In this document: piece by piece, positions 8,091-16,726 of the stretch
Layout of the letters: each line of letters begins with the position of its first letter
Position numbering within the stretch: position 1 is the stretch's first letter
Source of the DNA: Rhizobacter sp964253025
GTDB taxonomy: Bacteria > Pseudomonadota > Gammaproteobacteria > Burkholderiales > Burkholderiaceae_C
Direction: 5' to 3'
DNA length: 64,000 nucleotides
NCBI RefSeq assembly: GCF_964253025.1
Contig: NZ_CAXUQC020000001.1
Coordinates: forward strand, 1,984,001-2,048,000
The notes under the pieces: model-generated
What the model was told of the DNA's origin: nothing
The model's database searches: none
What the model saw: only the letters and a program-made list of their open reading frames with translations
Made by a program: the position numbers and the translations under genes

Positions 8091-10013
8091 TCAGGCCTCC
8101 ACGATCATGCGGCTGCGCATCTCGAGGTGCAGCGCATGGCAGAAGTGGGTGCAGTAGGCCCAGAACACCCCCGGGGTGTCGGCGATGAAGGTCACCGACG
8201 CCGTCTCCTGCGGGTTGACGATGAAGTTCACGTTGTACTTCGGGATCGCGAAGCCGTGCGTGAGGTCTTCCACCTTGTCGAGGTTGGTGAGGATGAGGGT
8301 GACTTCGTCGCCCTTCTTCACCTTGAACTCGCGCAGGCTGAAGGCCGGCGCCTGCGAGGTGATCTTCACCGTCACCTTGCGACCGTTGCGAACGACGCCC
8401 GACTCCTTCGGGTCCTTCACGGCGAGCGGGAAGTCATCCAGCGCGTAGACGGGCTTCGGGCTCAGCAGTTCGCGCTTGAAGATGATGAAGTCGTGCGGCT
8501 CGCCACGCACAGGGTGGTCAGCCAGCAGGACCATCTTCTCGCCGGAGATGTCGATCAGCTGCTCGTTCTCCGGGTGCAGCGGGCCGACCGGCAGGAAGCG
8601 GTCCTTGGAGAACTTGCAACCCACGGCAAGGAACTTGCCGTCGGCGGCGATGGTTTCGGACTGCGAGGCGTTGACGTGGCCCGGCTGGTACTGCACGTCC
8701 AGGCGGTCGACCACGTACTTGGCCGCCTTGTCGCCCTTCTGGAACTTGATCGCGGCCTCGATGTTCCACTTCACCACCTGGCTGTCGAGGAACAGCGTGG
8801 TGTAGGCGTTGCCGCGTCCGTCGAAGGCGGTGTGCAGCGGGCCCAGGCCCACTTCCACTTCGGCAACGATCGACTCGTCGAGCTTGGCCAGCTTGCCGTC
8901 GAACCAGTCGAGCACGCGCGACAGTTCGATGACCGTGACCGTGGGCGAGAGCTTGCCGGCGCAGATGAAGTACTTCTGGTCCGGGCTCGCGTTCACGCCG
9001 TGCGGGTTCTTCGGCACCGACACGTAGGCGGTCAGCGCGGTCTTCGGGTCCTTGTTGGACTCGAGCGTGCCGTCGACGACCGGCACCTTCGAGTTGCCGA
9101 TGGTCTTGAACTTGCCGGCCTTGACCGCTTCCTCGATGCGGGCCACGTTGAAGAACAGGCAGGCATCGCGCTCGGCGGACATCATGTCCTCGTAGCGGGC
9201 GCCGCGCTCGGTGTTGTACTGGTTCGTTGCGGCCAGCTTGCCGTCATACGAGGTGGCGGTCAGGTCGCAGTTGCCGTCGATCATCACCTGCCAGCGGACT
9301 TCCATCGTCTCGGCGTCCACGCAGGTGAACAGCGAGCGATAGGTGGTGGCGTCTTCAGTGCCGGTATTCGGCAGCGGGATGGCGAACTCGGCGCCACAGA
9401 ACACGCGGGTGGTGTAGTTGATCTTCGGATCGACCGGGTCACGCTTGTCGGGGAAGATGCCGTGGAAGCCCTGCACGTTGGGCAGCTCGGTGATCTTGTC
9501 GCACACGAAGTAGTCGAGACGGATGCGGGCGATGCGGCTGTTGATCTTGTCGTTGATCCAGGCGTAGCGACCGTCGTAGTTGCCGTCCTTGTAGGAGGCG
9601 TGCGTGTGGTGGCTGTCGCCCACGGTGTAGCGCAGGTCGCCGTTGGGCTTCGTGCCCATGACCTTCTTCGATTCGTTCGTCACGCCCCAGCCCACGAGGG
9701 CGTCCGGCACGAAGCAGGGAATGCGATGGATCTCGCGGCCGGACGGCAGTCCGAGCACGCGCATGTCGCCGGTGTGCCCGCCGCTCCAGAGACCGTAGTA
9801 CGTGTCGAGCTCACCCGGCTTCAGGTGGACGGCGTTGGCAGCGGAATGGCCCGGGGCCTGCGATGCGGCCGAAGCGGCCGTGGCGGCCGTTGCACCGGAC
9901 TTGTCCGTGCAGGCGGCCACGCCCGCGAGACCGACCACTGCTGCGGTATTGAGAAACCTGCGACGTCCGAGTCCGCCCTCGAGAGTGAGGTGGGAAGTGG
10001 GGTCCTGCTTCAT
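8091..10013 (-). CDS. nosZ: nitrous oxide reductase, Tat-dependent (clade I)
   Basis: 640 residues. The N-terminus has a twin-arginine signal (LGRRRFLNTAAVVGLAG), which places it in the Tat-exported clade I type. A seven-bladed propeller with the CuZ histidines follows (for example DSHHTHASYKDGNYDGRY, GPLHTAF and EPHDFIIF). The C-terminal cupredoxin domain carries the CuA motif CTHFCHALHLEM. It reduces N2O to N2 in the periplasm. The frame is open to 10130, but 10013 has AAGGAC upstream and begins the Tat signal. The gene heads the minus-strand nos operon and is divergent from a cytochrome c gene, with an FNR-type box between. Confidence 0.97.
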   Translation of the reverse strand: MKQDPTSHLTLEGGLGRRRFLNTAAVVGLAGVAACTDKSGATAATAASAASQAPGHSAANAVHLKPGELDTYYGLWSGGHTGDMRVLGLPSGREIHRIPCFVPDALVGWGVTNESKKVMGTKPNGDLRYTVGDSHHTHASYKDGNYDGRYAWINDKINSRIARIRLDYFVCDKITELPNVQGFHGIFPDKRDPVDPKINYTTRVFCGAEFAIPLPNTGTEDATTYRSLFTCVDAETMEVRWQVMIDGNCDLTATSYDGKLAATNQYNTERGARYEDMMSAERDACLFFNVARIEEAVKAGKFKTIGNSKVPVVDGTLESNKDPKTALTAYVSVPKNPHGVNASPDQKYFICAGKLSPTVTVIELSRVLDWFDGKLAKLDESIVAEVEVGLGPLHTAFDGRGNAYTTLFLDSQVVKWNIEAAIKFQKGDKAAKYVVDRLDVQYQPGHVNASQSETIAADGKFLAVGCKFSKDRFLPVGPLHPENEQLIDISGEKMVLLADHPVRGEPHDFIIFKRELLSPKPVYALDDFPLAVKDPKESGVVRNGRKVTVKITSQAPAFSLREFKVKKGDEVTLILTNLDKVEDLTHGFAIPKYNVNFIVNPQETASVTFIADTPGVFWAYCTHFCHALHLEMRSRMIVEA

Positions 10014-10105
10014 GGGAGTCCTTGAGATGCGATCTGCCTGGATGTAGGCGGGGTTGAGAGATGTTGGCTCGGTGCGAATGTTCGTCGCCCTCCCCGTTCG
10101 GCCGT

Positions 10106-10119
10106 CTGATCCAGCGCAA
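10106..10119. promoter_or_regulatory. FNR/DNR-type box between nosZ and cytochrome c gene
   Basis: CTGATCCAGCGCAA, one base from the TTGAT-N4 half-site. On the minus strand a GAACAT hexamer 29.5 bp from the dyad centre could be the nosZ -10. On the plus strand a TAGAAT -10 at 10193-10198 would place the box near -92.5, a known class I spacing. It may serve both directions. Confidence 0.55.
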
Positions 10120-10230
10120 GCCACCAACAAAAAGAGTCAAACTCATGCACCTTCTGCGAAGTGGGAAACGCGGCAAACGCTGCCCCACTCCATAGAATGG
10201 CCGCATCCCTCAAACCAAGGAGCTCCACCA

Positions 10231-10692
10231 ATGATGAAGACCCGCCTGATCGCCTGGGCCGCAGCCGCCCTGTTCCTGAGCGCCTGCAGCAAGCAGGAAC
10301 CCGCAGCGCCGGCCCCGGCCGAAACGGCACCTCCTGCCGCCACCGTCCCCGCCGAGCCGGCACCGGCCGCGTCCCCCGCTGCCGACGCGGCTCCCGCTGG
10401 CGCCTCCGCCGCTGCGGCCGCGGGCGGCACCGACACGGCTGCCGTCGGCAAGTCGGTGTACGGCAAGGCCTGCTCGCTGTGCCATGCCGCAGGCGTGGCC
10501 GGTGCCCCGAAGCCCGGCGACAAGGCCGAGTGGGGCCCGCGCATCGCCCAGGGCAAGGACACGCTCTACAAGCATGCGATCGAAGGCTTCACCGGCAGCA
10601 AGGGCGTGATGCCACCCAAGGGCGGCAGCAGCGCGCTGAGCGATGACGACGTCAAGGCCGCCGTCGACTACATGGTGGGCCAGTCGAGCTGA
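10231..10692 (+). CDS. small lipoprotein cytochrome c (c5-like)
   Basis: 153 residues. The signal peptide ends in a lipobox (LSAC, Cys19), followed by a roughly 50-residue Ala/Pro-rich flexible linker. The single haem domain has CSLCH at 81-85 and a likely Met127 axial ligand (GVMPPKGG). AAGGAG lies 8 bp before the ATG; a second in-frame ATG follows directly. The architecture suggests a tethered periplasmic electron carrier reaching a redox partner such as NosZ, NosR or a nitrite or nitrate reductase. Its position divergent from nosZ and 7 bp before apbE supports a role in N2O respiration, but the partner is inferred. Confidence 0.87.
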   Translation: MMKTRLIAWAAAALFLSACSKQEPAAPAPAETAPPAATVPAEPAPAASPAADAAPAGASAAAAAGGTDTAAVGKSVYGKACSLCHAAGVAGAPKPGDKAEWGPRIAQGKDTLYKHAIEGFTGSKGVMPPKGGSSALSDDDVKAAVDYMVGQSS

Positions 10693-10699
10693 TCGAACC

Positions 10700-11722
10700 A
10701 TGAACCTCCCCGTCTCCACCGATCTTCAACGCCGGCGCATCGTCGCCGGTCTGCCGCTGCTGGCGACGGGGTTGTTCCTGCAACCCGCATTCGCATCGGC
10801 GCAGGTGCAGCAGGCATCGCGTGACCTCATGGGAACGCGGGTCACGCTCACCGTGCATGGGCGCAGCGCCGATGCCGCCCAGGAAGCCATGACGGCAGCC
10901 TGGGCCGAGATGACCCGCCTCGCCGATGCCATGAGCCGCTATCGCACCGGCAACACGGTGCATGCACTGCAACTCGCGGCCGGCGTGCAGCCGGTCGTGG
11001 TGCCGCCCGAGATGCTGCGCACGCTGCAGGCGGCGCGCGATCTCTCCGAACGCAGCGCCGGCGCCTTCGACATCACGGTCGGCGCCTATGCCGGCTGGGC
11101 CTTCGATCCCGCCCAGCCCCGAATTCCCGACGCCGCCGAACTCGCTCGCGAGCAGGCCCTGGTCAACTACCGTGACCTGCAGCTCGACCCTGCCCAGGGT
11201 CGCGCCTTCCTGCGTCGCCGCGGCATGCGCATCGACCTGGGCGGCGTCGCCAAGCTGCCCATCCTGCACGCCGGCCTGCTGGCATTGCAGCGCCAGGGCA
11301 TCGAAGGCGCCATGGTGAACGGTGGCGGCGACGTGCTGACCACCGGCCACCTCGAGGGCCGTCCGTGGCGCGTGGGCCTGCGCGACCCGCGCGCACCCGA
11401 GCGCGTGCTGGGCACCCTCTCGCTGAACGACGGCATCGTCGCCTCGTCCGGCGACTACGAACGCTGCTTCGTGCAGGCGGGCCGTCGCTATCACCACATC
11501 CTGGACCCCCGCACGGGTCTTCCGACGCAGGGCCCGCGCGGGGTCACGCTGGTGTCGCGACGCGTCGACGACATCAACGGCCTGGGTGCCACCATCATGG
11601 CTGCGGGCAGCGACGCCGGGCGCCGGTTGCTGGCGCCGATGCAGGGTGTCGACGCCCTCATCGTCGGCCGCGATGCCGGCCTGTGGACGTCGCCGGGCAT
11701 GGCGGCGCGACTGCGCGCCTGA
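10700..11722 (+). CDS. nosX: FAD:protein FMN transferase (ApbE/NosX)
   Basis: 340 residues with a Tat-like N-terminal segment (LQRRRIVAGLPLLATG). ApbE family blocks are LMGTRVTLTVHGR, DLGGVAK, AMVNGGGDV and YHHILDPRTGLPTQG. It uses FAD to attach FMN covalently to threonine in SGAT motifs of exported flavoproteins. NosR in this window has exactly such a motif, and ApbE-like proteins of nos clusters are called NosX. The DLGGIAKGYAVD region of many homologues reads DLGGVAKLPILHAG here, and the usual DALAT segment reads DINGLGATIMAAG, so it is a divergent subgroup. It lies 7 bp after the cytochrome gene. Confidence 0.88.
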   Translation: MNLPVSTDLQRRRIVAGLPLLATGLFLQPAFASAQVQQASRDLMGTRVTLTVHGRSADAAQEAMTAAWAEMTRLADAMSRYRTGNTVHALQLAAGVQPVVVPPEMLRTLQAARDLSERSAGAFDITVGAYAGWAFDPAQPRIPDAAELAREQALVNYRDLQLDPAQGRAFLRRRGMRIDLGGVAKLPILHAGLLALQRQGIEGAMVNGGGDVLTTGHLEGRPWRVGLRDPRAPERVLGTLSLNDGIVASSGDYERCFVQAGRRYHHILDPRTGLPTQGPRGVTLVSRRVDDINGLGATIMAAGSDAGRRLLAPMQGVDALIVGRDAGLWTSPGMAARLRA

Positions 11723-11776
11723 GCCCTGGGTGCAGCGTCAGGGCGTGCACGGCGTCACGCCGACGGCCGGAGCGAT

Positions 11777-11790
11777 TTGACGCCGCGCAA
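11777..11790 (+). promoter_or_regulatory. FNR-type box inside a longer palindrome
   Basis: TTGACGCCGCGCAA, embedded in a perfect 9-bp inverted repeat AGCGATTTG/CAAATCGCT (11771-11796). It lies between apbE and the chemoreceptor, about 135 bp before the latter. It could be an activator site, or the palindrome could act as the apbE terminator; there is no T-run. Confidence 0.45.
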
Positions 11791-11918
11791 ATCGCTGTCC
11801 CGGTCGCACTGTCACGCTACGGGCTCGCTGGCGGTTCACCCCTGGTGTCATCCACACCGGCCGCCCTTGGGCACGTGACCTCACCCACGTGCCGTCCCTT
11901 CGAGCCCCCTCCACTGTC

Positions 11919-13496
11919 ATGAATGCTCTTGCCAACCTTCGCCTGGGGCCCCGCCTCGGACTCGGATTCGGCCTCCTCCTTCTCATGCTGGCGGCCATCG
12001 TGGCCCTGGCCATCGGCGGCTTCCACCGCGTCGGCGACGCCGCCGACAAGATCGTCCACGTCGACTGGGCGAAGGCAAAAGCCGCCGCGTCGATGAATGC
12101 ACTGATGCGCGAGAACGCGCGACGCACGATGGAGTTCTTCTTCGTGCAGGACCCTGCCCAACAGGCGGCTGTCCGCCAGCACATCGACCGCAACAAGCAG
12201 CAGATCACGGCCGACCTGGCCACCCTCGACCGCCTGGTCTACACCCCGGAGGGCCGCCGCCTGCTCGGCGACATCGCCCGCACCCGCAGCGCCTACGTGA
12301 CCTCCTTCACGCAGGTGGACCGCCTGCTCGCCGCCGGTCAGCGCGACGAAGCCACCCGGCTGTTGATGAACGAGACCCTGCCGGCCATCGGCGTGCTCCA
12401 GGGCCATGTGACCGCCATGAGCGAGCTGCAGGACCGCCTGGTCGATGCGCGCGGTGTCGAGATCGCCGGCCGGATCGGCACCACCCGCACCGTGATGCTG
12501 GCCGTCGGCGCTGGCACGTTCGCGCTTGGCGTCGTGCTCGCGTGGCTGCTGGCGCGCTCCATCATCCGGCCCATCGGTCGCGCCGTGCTGGTGGCCGAAG
12601 CAGTCGCCGCCGGCGACCTGAGCAGCCGCATCGACGTCCAGGGTCGCGACGAGACGGCTCGCCTGCTCACCGCCCTGCGCACGATGAACGACAGCCTGGC
12701 CGCCACGGTCGATCGCGTGCGGCAAAGCTCGGACTCCATTGCCACCGCATCGAGCCAGATCGCCAGCGGCAACGCCGACCTGAGCCAGCGCACCGAGTCG
12801 CAGGCGAGCAACCTGCAACAGACGGCCGCCTCGATGGAGGAGCTGACCGGCACCGTGCGCTCGAACGCCGAAACCGCGCAGCAGGCCTGCGCCCTCGCCG
12901 ACTCGGCACGCGACGCGGCCACCGCCGGCGGCGACGTGGTCCGCCAAGTCACCGAAACCATGTCCGAGATCACCACCTGCAGCGCCCGGGTGACCGACAT
13001 CATCGGCGTGATCGACGGCATCGCCTTCCAGACCAACATCCTGGCACTCAACGCCGCGGTCGAAGCCGCCCGCGCCGGGGAGCACGGCCGTGGCTTTGCC
13101 GTGGTCGCGAGTGAGGTGCGCCACCTGGCGCAGCGCAGCGCCGTGGCAGCCAAGGAGGTCAAGACGCTCATCGAGGACAGCCTCAGGCGGGTGGACGCCG
13201 GCAGCCGCCTGGCGGGCCACGCCGGGGTCGCCATGGAGCAGATCGTCAGCCAGGTGCAACATGTGGCGTCGCTGATCAACGTGATCAGCACCGCCACGAA
13301 GGAGCAGAATCTCGGCATTGACCAGGTAGGCTGTGCGGTTCATCAGCTCGACCAGGTCACGCAGCAGAACGCGGCCCTCGTGGAGGAAAGCGCCGCTGCC
13401 GCGGAAAGCCTCAGCCAGCAAGCGGTTCACCTGGTCGAGGCGGTGAGCATCTTCAAGACCTCGCGGAGCGCCGTGCGCGCATTCGCCCACCCATGA
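11919..13496 (+). CDS. methyl-accepting chemotaxis protein
   Basis: 525 residues in the standard receptor layout. TM1 is at about residues 8-30, followed by a four-helix-bundle type periplasmic sensor (about 31-188) and TM2 at about 190-210. A HAMP domain then leads to the cytoplasmic signalling domain, whose hairpin tip contains GIAFQTNILALNAAVEAARA and AVVASEVRHLAQRS. It would report a periplasmic signal to CheA/CheW; no che genes are in the window. The ligand is unknown. An FNR-type box upstream and the nos genes nearby suggest taxis linked to anaerobic respiration. The stop overlaps the next start (ATGA). Confidence 0.9.
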   Translation: MNALANLRLGPRLGLGFGLLLLMLAAIVALAIGGFHRVGDAADKIVHVDWAKAKAAASMNALMRENARRTMEFFFVQDPAQQAAVRQHIDRNKQQITADLATLDRLVYTPEGRRLLGDIARTRSAYVTSFTQVDRLLAAGQRDEATRLLMNETLPAIGVLQGHVTAMSELQDRLVDARGVEIAGRIGTTRTVMLAVGAGTFALGVVLAWLLARSIIRPIGRAVLVAEAVAAGDLSSRIDVQGRDETARLLTALRTMNDSLAATVDRVRQSSDSIATASSQIASGNADLSQRTESQASNLQQTAASMEELTGTVRSNAETAQQACALADSARDAATAGGDVVRQVTETMSEITTCSARVTDIIGVIDGIAFQTNILALNAAVEAARAGEHGRGFAVVASEVRHLAQRSAVAAKEVKTLIEDSLRRVDAGSRLAGHAGVAMEQIVSQVQHVASLINVISTATKEQNLGIDQVGCAVHQLDQVTQQNAALVEESAAAAESLSQQAVHLVEAVSIFKTSRSAVRAFAHP

Positions 13497-14392
13497 TCCA
13501 TACCCTGCGAACCACACTCCTCGGCAGCCTGACCTGCCTGCTCCTGGCGGTGAACACCCTCTTCTGGTGTTCCCTGCTCTTCATGCTGGCCCTTCCCAAA
13601 TGGGTGCTCCCCAAGGCTTGGGGCCGCAAGCGCATCGACCCCGTCCTGAACGGCATCGCCACCCGCTGGATCGCCTGGAACAGCCGCTGGATCGGGCTGA
13701 TCCAGCGAGCCCCCTGGGACGTCGAGGGGGTCGAGAACCTGCGCTATGCCGGCTGGTATCTCGTGAACTGCAACCACCAGTCGTGGGTCGACATCTTCGT
13801 CTTGCAGCGCGTGCTGAACCGCCGCATCCCGATGCTGAAGTTCTTTCTGAAGCAGCAGCTGATCTACGTGCCCGTGATCGGCCTGGCCTGGTGGGCACTC
13901 GACTTTCCCTTCATGAAGCGCCACTCCCGCGCCGCGCTGCGCAAGCGCCCCGAGCTTCGCCTCGAAGACCGGGAGACCACGCGCCGCGCCTGCGAGAAGT
14001 TCCGCGCCGTGCCGACGAGCGTGATGAACTTCGCCGAGGGCACGCGCATCACGCCCGAGAAGCACCAGGCCTCGAGCTCGCCCTATCGGCACCTGCTCAA
14101 GCCCAAGGCCGGGGCCATGGCCATGGCGCTCAATGCCATGGGCACGAAGTTCGAGTCGCTGATCGACGTGACCATCGTCTACCCCGACGGCGTACCGTCC
14201 TTCTGGGAATTCGCGAGCGGCCAGGCGGGCCGCATCGTGGTGCGGGTCCGGCAGGTGCCCATCCCGCCGGAGTTCGTGACCAGCGACTACACCGCCGACT
14301 CGGCCTTCCGCTCCGCCTTCCACCGCTGGCTGTCGAGCATGTGGAAGGACAAGGACGAGCAGATCGACCAGATCCAGGCGACACACCGGTAA
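13493..14392 (+). CDS. lysophospholipid acyltransferase, YihG/PlsC family
   Basis: 299 residues. An N-terminal membrane segment (residues 8-34) precedes the acyltransferase motif NHQSWVD (94-100), whose His and Asp are catalytic, and the second motif NFAEGTR near residue 181. YihG-type enzymes transfer acyl chains to lysophosphatidic acid or related glycerophospholipids at the inner membrane. It overlaps the chemoreceptor stop by 4 bp, so it is co-translated with it, although no functional link is obvious. Two NrdR boxes and an FNR-type box begin 12 bp after its stop and belong to the next operon. Confidence 0.85.
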   Translation: MIHTLRTTLLGSLTCLLLAVNTLFWCSLLFMLALPKWVLPKAWGRKRIDPVLNGIATRWIAWNSRWIGLIQRAPWDVEGVENLRYAGWYLVNCNHQSWVDIFVLQRVLNRRIPMLKFFLKQQLIYVPVIGLAWWALDFPFMKRHSRAALRKRPELRLEDRETTRRACEKFRAVPTSVMNFAEGTRITPEKHQASSSPYRHLLKPKAGAMAMALNAMGTKFESLIDVTIVYPDGVPSFWEFASGQAGRIVVRVRQVPIPPEFVTSDYTADSAFRSAFHRWLSSMWKDKDEQIDQIQATHR

Positions 14393-14403
14393 TCCCACTG
14401 GGT

Positions 14404-14417
14404 TTGCGATGCCGCAA
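14404..14417 (+). promoter_or_regulatory. FNR-type box in nrdD promoter
   Basis: TTGCGATGCCGCAA, part of a 10-bp perfect palindrome TGGGTTTGCG/CGCAAACCCA (14399-14422). A TAGGCT -10 candidate at 14441-14446 lies 30.5 bp from the dyad centre, giving a predicted start near 14452. The palindrome could also work as a terminator for the acyltransferase gene. Confidence 0.6.
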
Positions 14418-14432
14418 ACCCACATTTAGTGT
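14417..14432 (+). promoter_or_regulatory. NrdR box 1
   Basis: AACCCACATTTAGTGT resembles the NrdR consensus (acaCwAtATaTwGtgt). It abuts the FNR-type box and covers the region just upstream of the -10 candidate. NrdR represses ribonucleotide reductase genes when (d)ATP levels are high. Confidence 0.75.
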
Positions 14433-14448
14433 TCGCCGGCTAGGCTAC

Positions 14449-14464
14449 ACACCACATCTAGTGT
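14449..14464 (+). promoter_or_regulatory. NrdR box 2
   Basis: ACACCACATCTAGTGT, starting exactly 32 bp after NrdR box 1, about three helical turns, which is the usual spacing of paired NrdR boxes. It covers the predicted transcription start and ends 16 bp before the nrdD ATG. Confidence 0.8.
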
Positions 14465-14480
14465 TGTCAGCCCAGCCACC

Positions 14481-16547
14481 ATGAGCACGCCCCTCTATCC
14501 GACCGAACTTCCCCGCCACGTCCTGAAGCGAGACGGCCGCCGCGTCGGTTTCGACCCCGGCAAGATCGAGCGCGCCCTGCGTCAGGCATGTGCGGCCACC
14601 GGGGAATGCAGCCCCGAGGACATCGAGCGGCTGTGCACCACCGTGCTGGCTCAGCTGTCCGGCGTCGACAGGCCGGACGTCGAGCAGATCCAGGACACCG
14701 TGGAACGGGTGCTCCTCGGCGCCGACCGTCCGCGCACCGCCCGTGCCTACATCGTGTACCGCGAGCAGCACGCGCGCCTGCGCCAGGACCACAAGACGCT
14801 GGTGGACGTGGAATCGTCCATCAACGAGTACCTGGACCGCAACGACTGGCGGGTCAATGCCAACGCGAACCAGGGCTACTCGCTCGGCGGCCTGATCCTG
14901 AACGTGGCCGGCAAGGTCACGGCAAACTACTGGCTGTCCCATGTCTATGCCCCGGAGATCGGTGCCGCGCACCGCAACGGGGACATCCACATCCATGATC
15001 TCGACATGCTCAGCGGCTACTGTGCGGGCTGGTCGCTGCGCACCCTGCTGCACGAGGGGTTGAACGGGGTGCCGGGCAAGGTGGAGTCGGGGCCGCCCAG
15101 GCACATGTCCTCCGCCGTGGGGCAGATCGTCAACTTCCTCGGCACGCTGCAGAACGAATGGGCGGGTGCCCAGGCCTTCTCGTCGTTCGACACCTACATG
15201 GCGCCCTTCGTCCGCAAGGACGGCATGCAGTACGAGCAGGTGCGCCAGTGCATGCAGGAGCTGATCTACAACCTCAACGTGCCTTCGCGCTGGGGCACGC
15301 AGACGCCCTTCACCAACCTCACCTTCGACTGGACCTGCCCCGCCGATCTGGCCGAGCAGGTTCCGGTGGTGGGCGGCGAGACCATGCCCTTCATGTACGG
15401 CGAGCTGCAGGCCGAGATGGACATGATCAACCGCGCCTACATCCAGGTGATGATGGCCGGCGATGCCAAGGGCCGGGTCTTCACCTTCCCCATCCCGACC
15501 TACAACATCACGCGCGACTTCCCGTGGGAGTCCGAGAACGCCGAGGCGCTCTTCGAAATGACCGCGCGCTACGGCCTGCCCTACTTCCAGAACTTCGTGA
15601 ATTCGGACCTGGAACCGAACATGGTGCGGTCGATGTGCTGCCGCCTGCAGCTCGACCTGCGCGAACTCCTGAAGCGCGGCAACGGGCTCTTCGGCAGCGC
15701 CGAGCAGACCGGCAGCGTGGGGGTAGTCACCGTCAACTGCGCACGGCTCGGCCACCTGCACCGCGGTGACGAGCCGGGGCTGCTGCGCGCGCTCGACCGG
15801 CTGCTCGAACTGGGCAAGTCGAGCCTCGAGGTCAAGCGCCAGCTCATCCAGCAGTTGATGGACCAGGGGCTCTTTCCCTACACGCGCCGCTACCTGGGCA
15901 CACTGCGCAACCACTTCTCCACGCTGGGGGTGAACGGCATCAACGAGATGGTCCGCAACTTCACGGGCGATGCCGAGGACATTACCACCGAGGCAGGCCA
16001 CGCGCTGGCGATCCGGTTGCTCGATCACGTGCGCACGCGCATCGTCGACTTCCAGGAAGAGACCGGGCATCTCTACAACCTGGAGGCCACGCCGGCCGAG
16101 GGCACCACCTACCGCTTCGCCCGCGAGGATCGCAAGCGCTGGCCGGGCATCCTGCAGGCCGGCACCACCGAGCAGCCGTACTACACGAACTCGTCGCAGC
16201 TGCCGGTCGGCTTCACGGACGACCCGTTCGAGGCCCTGAGCCGCCAGGAGGCGCTGCAGTCGAAGTACACCGGCGGCACGGTGCTGCACCTCTACATGGG
16301 CGAGCGGCTCTCCAGCGGAGCGGCCTGCCGCGAGCTGGTGCGGCGTTCGCTCACGCGGTTTCGCCTGCCCTACATCACCATCACGCCGACCTTCTCCATC
16401 TGCCCGACCCACGGCTACCTCGCGGGCGAACACCCGTTCTGCCCCAAGTGCGACGAGGAGCGGCTGGAACACAAGCGCCGTGCCGCGCGGCTTGCCGAGT
16501 TACCCGCTTCCGTTTCCCTTCCCCAACCGACCCAGGAGAACCTGTGA
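14481..16547 (+). CDS. nrdD: anaerobic (class III) ribonucleotide reductase, catalytic part without glycyl radical tail
   Basis: 688 residues. An N-terminal ATP-cone (VLKRDGRRVGFDPGKIERAL, residues 11-30) precedes the class III ten-stranded barrel. The C-terminal zinc ribbon is ICPTHGYLAGEHPFCPKC. The enzyme reduces ribonucleoside triphosphates without oxygen. The conserved glycyl-radical motif (RVxGY) that normally ends the chain is missing; the protein stops about 20 residues after the zinc ribbon. That motif is on the next, overlapping gene (TGATG). The promoter carries an FNR-type box and two NrdR boxes. Either the enzyme works as two chains or a single-base error has split it. Confidence 0.93.
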   Translation: MSTPLYPTELPRHVLKRDGRRVGFDPGKIERALRQACAATGECSPEDIERLCTTVLAQLSGVDRPDVEQIQDTVERVLLGADRPRTARAYIVYREQHARLRQDHKTLVDVESSINEYLDRNDWRVNANANQGYSLGGLILNVAGKVTANYWLSHVYAPEIGAAHRNGDIHIHDLDMLSGYCAGWSLRTLLHEGLNGVPGKVESGPPRHMSSAVGQIVNFLGTLQNEWAGAQAFSSFDTYMAPFVRKDGMQYEQVRQCMQELIYNLNVPSRWGTQTPFTNLTFDWTCPADLAEQVPVVGGETMPFMYGELQAEMDMINRAYIQVMMAGDAKGRVFTFPIPTYNITRDFPWESENAEALFEMTARYGLPYFQNFVNSDLEPNMVRSMCCRLQLDLRELLKRGNGLFGSAEQTGSVGVVTVNCARLGHLHRGDEPGLLRALDRLLELGKSSLEVKRQLIQQLMDQGLFPYTRRYLGTLRNHFSTLGVNGINEMVRNFTGDAEDITTEAGHALAIRLLDHVRTRIVDFQEETGHLYNLEATPAEGTTYRFAREDRKRWPGILQAGTTEQPYYTNSSQLPVGFTDDPFEALSRQEALQSKYTGGTVLHLYMGERLSSGAACRELVRRSLTRFRLPYITITPTFSICPTHGYLAGEHPFCPKCDEERLEHKRRAARLAELPASVSLPQPTQENL

Positions 16548-16726
16548 TGACGATGAGCACCCCGCAAGAAACCCTCACCCTGCGCGACGACGAGCGCCAG
16601 CCCTGTGAGGTCTGGACCCGCGTGATGGGCTACCACCGCCCGGTGGCCAGCTTCAACATCGGCAAGAAGGGCGAGCATGCCGAGCGCTGCTTCTTCGCCG
16701 AGCCGGCGCGAGCGCAGGCAGCGTGA
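16547..16726 (+). CDS. separate glycyl-radical domain of class III ribonucleotide reductase
   Basis: 59 residues. The central segment CEVWTRVMGYHRP contains the RVMGY glycyl-radical motif, followed by SFNIGKKGEHAER, which together match the C-terminal end of fused NrdD proteins. The ATG overlaps the nrdD stop (TGATG), GGAG lies about 8 bp upstream within nrdD, and the stop overlaps the nrdG GTG start (GTGA). The frame differs from nrdD. A stable radical on this Gly, made by NrdG, would have to reach the NrdD active site in trans, as the spare-part protein GrcA/YfiD does for pyruvate formate-lyase. A sequencing frameshift is the alternative. Confidence 0.85.
   Translation: MTMSTPQETLTLRDDERQPCEVWTRVMGYHRPVASFNIGKKGEHAERCFFAEPARAQAA

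Noticed and set aside
11771..11796. Palindrome AGCGATTTG/CAAATCGCT as a definite Rho-independent terminator of apbE
   Set aside because: It has an 8-base loop and no T-run, and the FNR-type half-site spacing is present inside it; I list it as a regulatory box and leave a terminator role open.
16448..16546. Programmed -1 frameshift joining nrdD to the glycyl-radical frame
   Set aside because: No X-XXY-YYZ slippery heptamer is in the right phase before the nrdD stop; the TGATG overlap with its own GGAG fits re-initiation better.
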